From Turnera subulata (lineage: Eukaryota; Streptophyta; Magnoliopsida; Malpighiales; Passifloraceae): a stretch of DNA of 64,000 nt. The translations under genes were made by a program, and so were the position numbers. The notes beneath the pieces were generated by a model. It did no database searches, was not told the DNA's origin, and saw nothing but the letters and a program-made list of their open reading frames with translations. How positions within the stretch are numbered: the first letter of the stretch is position 1; each line of letters starts with the position of its first letter. This document shows, in pieces, positions 59,687-64,000 of this stretch. The stretch spans positions 32,055 through 96,054 of the forward strand of contig JAKUCV010004804.1 of NCBI GenBank assembly GCA_028386065.3. The letters are read 5' to 3'.

Positions 59687-60225
59687 AACATCGATGTCCC
59701 AATTGTGAACATCGATGTCCTGCCTTGAAACCAATCTTTCGAGAAGGTTTCTAAGCTTTGAACATCGATGTCCAATATGGGAACATCGATGTCCTGCACT
59801 AAAATAATTTTTCCAAAAGTAGGCAGTAGTTTATAACATCGATGTCCAATTTCGGAAAATCGATGTCCTCATGACCGTTATGCTTAAAAATTGCTTTGAA
59901 GAACTTGAACATCGATGTCCTATTTCATAACATCGATGTCCTATTGAATCAGGTTTCAAAACTGTTTTGGGAATGTCCAAAACATCGATGTTCAACTAAG
60001 GAACATCGATGTTATTTGGTCTCGGGTCTTGGACAATGTTTTGGCCAACATCGATGTCCATTTTGAGAACATCGATGTTCTAGTGACAGTTAGCCCAATA
60101 ATTCATATTTGCTGGCCAGGACATCGATGTCCACATTCTTAACATCGATGTCCTTGTGACCGTTGGACCTATAATGCATATTCAAGGCCAGAAGATCGAT
60201 GTCCTGGATTTGAACATCGATGTTC
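59687..60225. repeat. array of paired palindromes AACATCGATGTCC
   Basis: Sixteen 13-bp motifs form eight pairs, starting at 59687/59708, 59761/59782, 59835/59856, 59908/59929, 59981/60002, 60047/60068, 60120/60141 and 60192/60213. In every pair the starts are 21 bp apart (8-bp spacer), while spacer sequences differ. Pairs recur every 66-74 bp. The core ACATCGATGT is palindromic and in some copies extends to GAACATCGATGTTC. The linkers between pairs are much less conserved than the motifs. Confidence 0.97.
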
Positions 60226-60321
60226 AGCCGTCATGGGCAGACACACTTTTCACCTTCCCATGACAATTTGTCTAAAGATGTTTTGATTTGTTTCCCCAAC
60301 GGTCATATAAGTTTTTAGACA

Positions 60322-60329
60322 TATAAATA
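60322..60329 (+). promoter_or_regulatory. TATA box of copia element 2
   Basis: TATAAATA lies about 100 bp after the last palindrome. It is the likely Pol II start region of the LTR, with transcription expected about 30 bp further on. Confidence 0.6.
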
Positions 60330-60836
60330 GAGCATTTACACCTCTGTTTACAAAAAAATCGACTCTCTACAATTTTAAGCATTCATTGTTATACATACAT
60401 GTCATTTATGAGCCAATATCATTGAGAATTGAGAGTTGCTTTATAGAGCTTATTTTGTGTACTCATACCTACTCTTGAAGAGAGTTTTTGCTTTGAGTGA
60501 CTCAATTGTAATCACACACCTTGAGGGAGGATTATTCCCTTGTAGTGAATTCATAGGAAGAGGGTTTTCTTTCTGTGAGAAAATTCTTGAAGTGTCGAAT
60601 CTTCAAGTAGGAGTTGTAAACGGTTTGTTAAGCACCCGGAAACTTAACGGTGATAGTGGAATCTTCGAGTGAGTCTCTCGGAGGACTGGATTAGCCACAC
60701 GGGTTGTGTGTGTGTGAACCAGTATAAATCAGTTTGCCTTTCTCTTCTTTTAATTCCGCAATTATTATTGTTTAAAGTTTTAATTAGTTTTTAATCGCTA
60801 ATTCACCCCCCCTCTTAGCTTGTTTGGGCTTACAAT

Positions 60837-60848
60837 TGGTAGCGGAGC
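60837..60848 (+). other. primer-binding site
   Basis: TGGTAGCGGAGC begins two bases after the LTR end. Same 12-mer as at 40894 (plus) and 15120-15131 (minus). Confidence 0.75.
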
Positions 60849-60889
60849 AAGGTCTCTTTGTTTAGGATTAAACTCCTTGAGTAAAGATC

Positions 60890-62827
60890 ATGGCTTTTGA
60901 GGGGTATAATATTCACAAAGCTCCTTTCTTTGACGGTATAAACTTTGACTATTGGAAAGTTAGAATGCAAATGTTTCTAGAGGGTCAAGGCTTAGAAATT
61001 TGGGAGATTGTTGAGAGTGGTTGGAGTAGGCCACCTAAACCTTTGAGTGATTGGAGTGAAAATGAGAAGAAGAAAGGGACTCTAGATGCCACAGCTAGAA
61101 ACTCTTTACTATGTGCCTTAAGTAAAGAAGAATTTGAGAGAATTAGGATTTGCAAGAGTGCTCATGAAATTTGGACACTCCTATGTACAACTCATGAGGG
61201 AACAAACCAAGTAAAAGAATCCAAGACCAATAGGCTTATGAGAGAATATGAGCTTTTTACAATGAAACCTAATGAGTCCATCTATGATATGAGTACTAGG
61301 TTTTCAACTTTATGTAATAACCTTGTGAGCCTAGGCAAGACCATAAGTGATAAGGAGAAAGTTACTAAAGTGTTAAGATCCTTGAGTAAGGAGTGGGAAT
61401 CCAAAGTCACAGCTATTGAAGAGGCAAAAGATCTTAATGTTCTATCCTACAATGAGCTAATAGGTTCTTTGATAGCTTATGGAATGAAGTTTGAAGGCAA
61501 AGTAGAAAAGAAGAAAGACCTTGCCTTGAAGATTCAAGATTCCGAAGAGGATGCAAGTGACAGAGATGATGATATGGCTCTAGTCACAAGGAAGTTCATG
61601 AAGTTCCTCAAGAAGAAGAGATTGCAAAAAGGGAGGAATATGAAGAGCACCTCTAAATATGAAGATACAAAGAAAAATCCGGTTGTTTGCTACAAATGCA
61701 ACAAACCCGGTCATATTAAATCAGAGTGTCCATACAAAAAGAAAGCAAGAATTGATTCTTCAAAAAGCACAGGAAAGAAAATCATGGTGGCATGGGATGA
61801 AGATGACACATCATCAAGTGACTCGGATAGTGATGAAGATGCACATATATGCTTCATGGCTCTTGAAGATGATGAGGTAAAAGATTCCTCTAATGACTTT
61901 ACATTTGAAGAATTACATGATGCGTTCATTAACTTGCATGAAGAACTTGAGAAGTCACTGAAAATGAATCAAACTTATAAAAAGCAACTCATAACTCTTA
62001 AAGAAGAAATGCATACCCTTGATGTGTCTTACAATGAACTAAATGAAACAATATCTTCTAATGTATGTGCTTGTGTTGTGTTGGGAAAAGAGAATGAGTC
62101 TCTTAAATCTCAAGTTGAGGATTTAGAGAAAACCTTAGAAAAATTTACAAAGGGAAGGGATAGTCTTAATCTCCTTTTAGGACAACAAAGAAATTCAACA
62201 CAAAAGGAAGGATTAGGAGCATCCAATATGTCATATGAGGTGAAACCCATTGTGCAAAATGCTAAAACACATGTACATAGTGCTTCATCTTCTACTCAAC
62301 ATAATAAATCACATATTCATAACCCAAGATCACATACTCATCATAGAAGGTCAAATGCTCAAAAAGCAAGACCATATGTAAGTAATAGTAGATCCCATTA
62401 TGCTAGATTGTATGCCAATAGTAGAAGACCACATGTACATAATGCTGAAAATGGAAGATCTTATAACACTAAACCAAGCACACTTGGTAGAAGTTCATAT
62501 ACTTATAATACTAGAACACAAATCAATGATATTACGCCACATACTAGATCATTTGCATACAATGCAAAATCTTATGGTTACAATTCAAAAGCGCAAATAT
62601 ATAGAGCTAGATCATCTCATAACTATGCTAAGTTACATACCTATAGTGGAAGGCAACAATCATACCATGATAGTGCTCGTGATCATTCTTATATTCCTTC
62701 CATCACATGCTATAATTGTGGTAAACATGGTCATGGAATTCGTACTTGCATGTTCATGAGAAAGAATTCACATGTAAGATATGTTTGGGTACCTAAAGGT
62801 ACTAGAGCTAACATTCAAGGACCCTAG
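60890..62827 (+). CDS. gag of copia element 2
   Basis: A 645-residue open frame from the first ATG after the primer-binding site. N-terminal FFDGINFDYWKVRMQMFLEG and the following UBN2-type region form the capsid-like part. CCHC knuckles are at residues 267-280 (CYKCNKPGHIKSEC) and 607-620 (CYNCGKHGHGIRTC). Between them lie an acidic Ser/Asp stretch (about 305-320), a predicted coiled coil (about 345-435) and a His/Asn/Tyr/Ser/Arg-rich repetitive tail (about 465-600). It ends QGP-stop. Pol resumes in the same frame 36 bases later. Confidence 0.88.
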   Translation: MAFEGYNIHKAPFFDGINFDYWKVRMQMFLEGQGLEIWEIVESGWSRPPKPLSDWSENEKKKGTLDATARNSLLCALSKEEFERIRICKSAHEIWTLLCTTHEGTNQVKESKTNRLMREYELFTMKPNESIYDMSTRFSTLCNNLVSLGKTISDKEKVTKVLRSLSKEWESKVTAIEEAKDLNVLSYNELIGSLIAYGMKFEGKVEKKKDLALKIQDSEEDASDRDDDMALVTRKFMKFLKKKRLQKGRNMKSTSKYEDTKKNPVVCYKCNKPGHIKSECPYKKKARIDSSKSTGKKIMVAWDEDDTSSSDSDSDEDAHICFMALEDDEVKDSSNDFTFEELHDAFINLHEELEKSLKMNQTYKKQLITLKEEMHTLDVSYNELNETISSNVCACVVLGKENESLKSQVEDLEKTLEKFTKGRDSLNLLLGQQRNSTQKEGLGASNMSYEVKPIVQNAKTHVHSASSSTQHNKSHIHNPRSHTHHRRSNAQKARPYVSNSRSHYARLYANSRRPHVHNAENGRSYNTKPSTLGRSSYTYNTRTQINDITPHTRSFAYNAKSYGYNSKAQIYRARSSHNYAKLHTYSGRQQSYHDSARDHSYIPSITCYNCGKHGHGIRTCMFMRKNSHVRYVWVPKGTRANIQGP

Positions 62828-62863
62828 ATTGATTGGGTACCTAAATCTTGTTTATTTTTGTAG

Positions 62864-64000
62864 GATGACAAAGATGAGTGGGTACTTGATAGTGGATGTT
62901 CACGCCATATGACGGGTGATCAATCAAAGTTCTCATCATTGAAAGGTAAAGGTAAAGGTAAAGTAACCTTTGGGGATAGCTCTAAGGGTAAAATACTTGG
63001 TATTGGTGATATTGGTTCTAATCCTACTATTGAGCATGTTCTTCTTGTTGATAACTTAAAGTTCAATCTCTTGAGTATAAGTCAACTATGTGATAAGGGA
63101 TATAGAGTAACCTTTGAATCTACTAAATGCATGGTTACTAGATGTATTGATGATCACCTACTTTTTGTTGGGAAAAGAATTGGAAATCTTTACTCGATCA
63201 ATCTAAAAGAAGTTGCTAACAATGATATTAAGTGTTTTAGTGCAAAGATGGAAACACCTATTTTATGGCATAGAAGGCTTGGACATGTCAATTTGGAATT
63301 AATATCAAAACTATCCAAGAAGGATCTAGTTAAGGGTCTACCAAAGCTCAAATTTGAGAAAGATGGAGTATGTAGAGCTTGTCAACTTGGAAAGCAAGTT
63401 AAAAGCTCCTTCAAAGCCAAAAATATGGTAACTACTTCTAGACCTCTTGAACTCTTGCATCTTGATCTTTTTGGTCCTATGAGGACAACTAGTCTTGGTG
63501 GTATGAATTATGCTTTTGTTATTGTTGATGATCACACTAGATTTTCTTGGGTTATATTTCTTGCTAGTAAAGATCATGCTTTGTATGAGTTTGGATGTCT
63601 TGTTAGACGTTTACAGAATGAAAAAGGTTATAAGATCTCTAAAATTAGAAGTGACCATGGTGGTGAGTTTGATAATCTTTTGTTTGACCATTATTGTGAA
63701 CAATGTGGCATTGAACACACCTTTTCTACTCCTAGAACACCGCAACAAAATGGGGTTGTTGAGAGAAGAAATCGAACATTGCAAGAAATGGCACGCACTA
63801 TGATAAATGAAAATGATATACCTTCATACTTTTGGGCCGAAGCGGTTAATACCGCGTGTTATGTGCTAAATAGAGTTTCCTTAAGGCCTATCCTTAAGAA
63901 AACACCTTATGAACTATGGTATGGTAGAAAACCAAATATTGATTACTTTAAGGTGTTTGGATCCAAATGCTACATTCTCAATACCAAAGACAATCTTGGT
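62864..64000 (+). CDS. pol of copia element 2 (protease, integrase; truncated by window)
   Basis: Open for 379 codons to the window edge, in frame with gag but separated by TAG at 62825 and TAG at 62861. The protease motif is WVLDSGCSRHMTG. The integrase zinc-binding part has LWHRRLGHVNLE and CRACQLGK, and the core has LDLFGPMRT, RSDHGGEF and QQNGVVERRNRTLQEM, with all three catalytic acids present. RT and RNase H would follow beyond 64000. The first residues have no ATG, so expression needs readthrough, splicing or another mechanism unless the stops are mutations. Confidence 0.88.

Larger units (their letters stand above)
59379..60834 (+). repeat. 5' LTR of copia element 2
   Basis: 1456 bp. 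U3 holds the palindrome array (59687-60225), then a TATA box (60322-60329). The end is CCCCCCCTCTTAGC ... CTTACA, directly before the primer-binding site. Confidence 0.88.
59379..64000 (+). mobile_element. Ty1-copia element 2 (SIRE/Maximus-like), extends past window
   Basis: The 5' LTR is 59379-60834 (TGTTGAAAATAATG ... GGCTTACA), followed by primer-binding site TGGTAGCGGAGC at 60837, a long gag and the first third of pol. The LTR start with AGGTTTTGATAATGACAAAT and the large gag with two zinc knuckles resemble SIRE/Maximus elements. The frame is open for the visible part of pol, so it is the best-preserved element here. It inserted into the gypsy LTR. The left 5 bp are ATAAT and the right side is outside the window. 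Confidence 0.9.

Noticed and set aside
59687..60225. CRISPR-like array
   Set aside because: Regularly spaced short palindromes recall CRISPR repeats, but spacers are only 8 bp and then about 40 bp, the genome is clearly plant, and the array sits in LTR U3 before a TATA box.

Overview
The window looks like nuclear DNA from a flowering plant, most likely a woody eudicot. It has three intron-containing or otherwise typical plant genes set in long AT-rich spacers, and most of the rest is nested transposable elements. No species is claimed. One ambiguous base (N) lies at 20535.

Layout. Positions 1-6771 hold Ty3-gypsy LTRs read on the minus strand and a short non-autonomous internal segment. That segment carries a plus-strand (antisense) ORF with a LINE-endonuclease-like motif. 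Positions 6772-20117 are a stack of Helitron-type 5' ends in tandem on the minus strand. One copy was split by a 9.6 kb Tekay-type chromovirus (7693-17314, 5-bp target duplication CCAAC), and a 1.9 kb Helitron with recognisable 3' hairpin and CTAGT end lies at 18208-20117. A degenerate L1-type LINE occupies about 20478-26558.

The genic core runs from 27.6 to 37.6 kb: an OCTOPUS-like (DUF740/UPF0503) single-exon gene on plus, an orphan exon-like fragment on minus, and a complete four-exon NPF/PTR peptide-nitrate transporter gene on minus. A dead Tork/Tnt1-like copia element follows (40621-45481, target duplication TTATC). Next come three non-autonomous terminal-inverted-repeat elements (45.8-49.9 kb), one of them with a clear 10-bp target duplication. 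A complete six-exon laccase gene (plus, 52771-56360) includes a near-match to the miR397 site. The window closes with a gypsy LTR in plus orientation (58081-59378), interrupted by a SIRE/Maximus-like copia element (59379 to the edge) whose gag and the visible part of pol are open.

The most unusual structure is in the LTR of that last element: eight pairs of a near-perfect palindrome (core ACATCGATGT). The two members of every pair start exactly 21 bp apart, and the pairs repeat every 66-74 bp upstream of a TATA box. Other notable points are a terminal hairpin shared by all five gypsy LTRs with compensating changes, exon-like segments with splice signals conserved inside the gypsy LTRs, and an inverted LTR tip in the first copia element.

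The host genes do not form a pathway. They are a vascular-patterning-type protein, a membrane transporter and a cell-wall phenol oxidase, separated by transposons.
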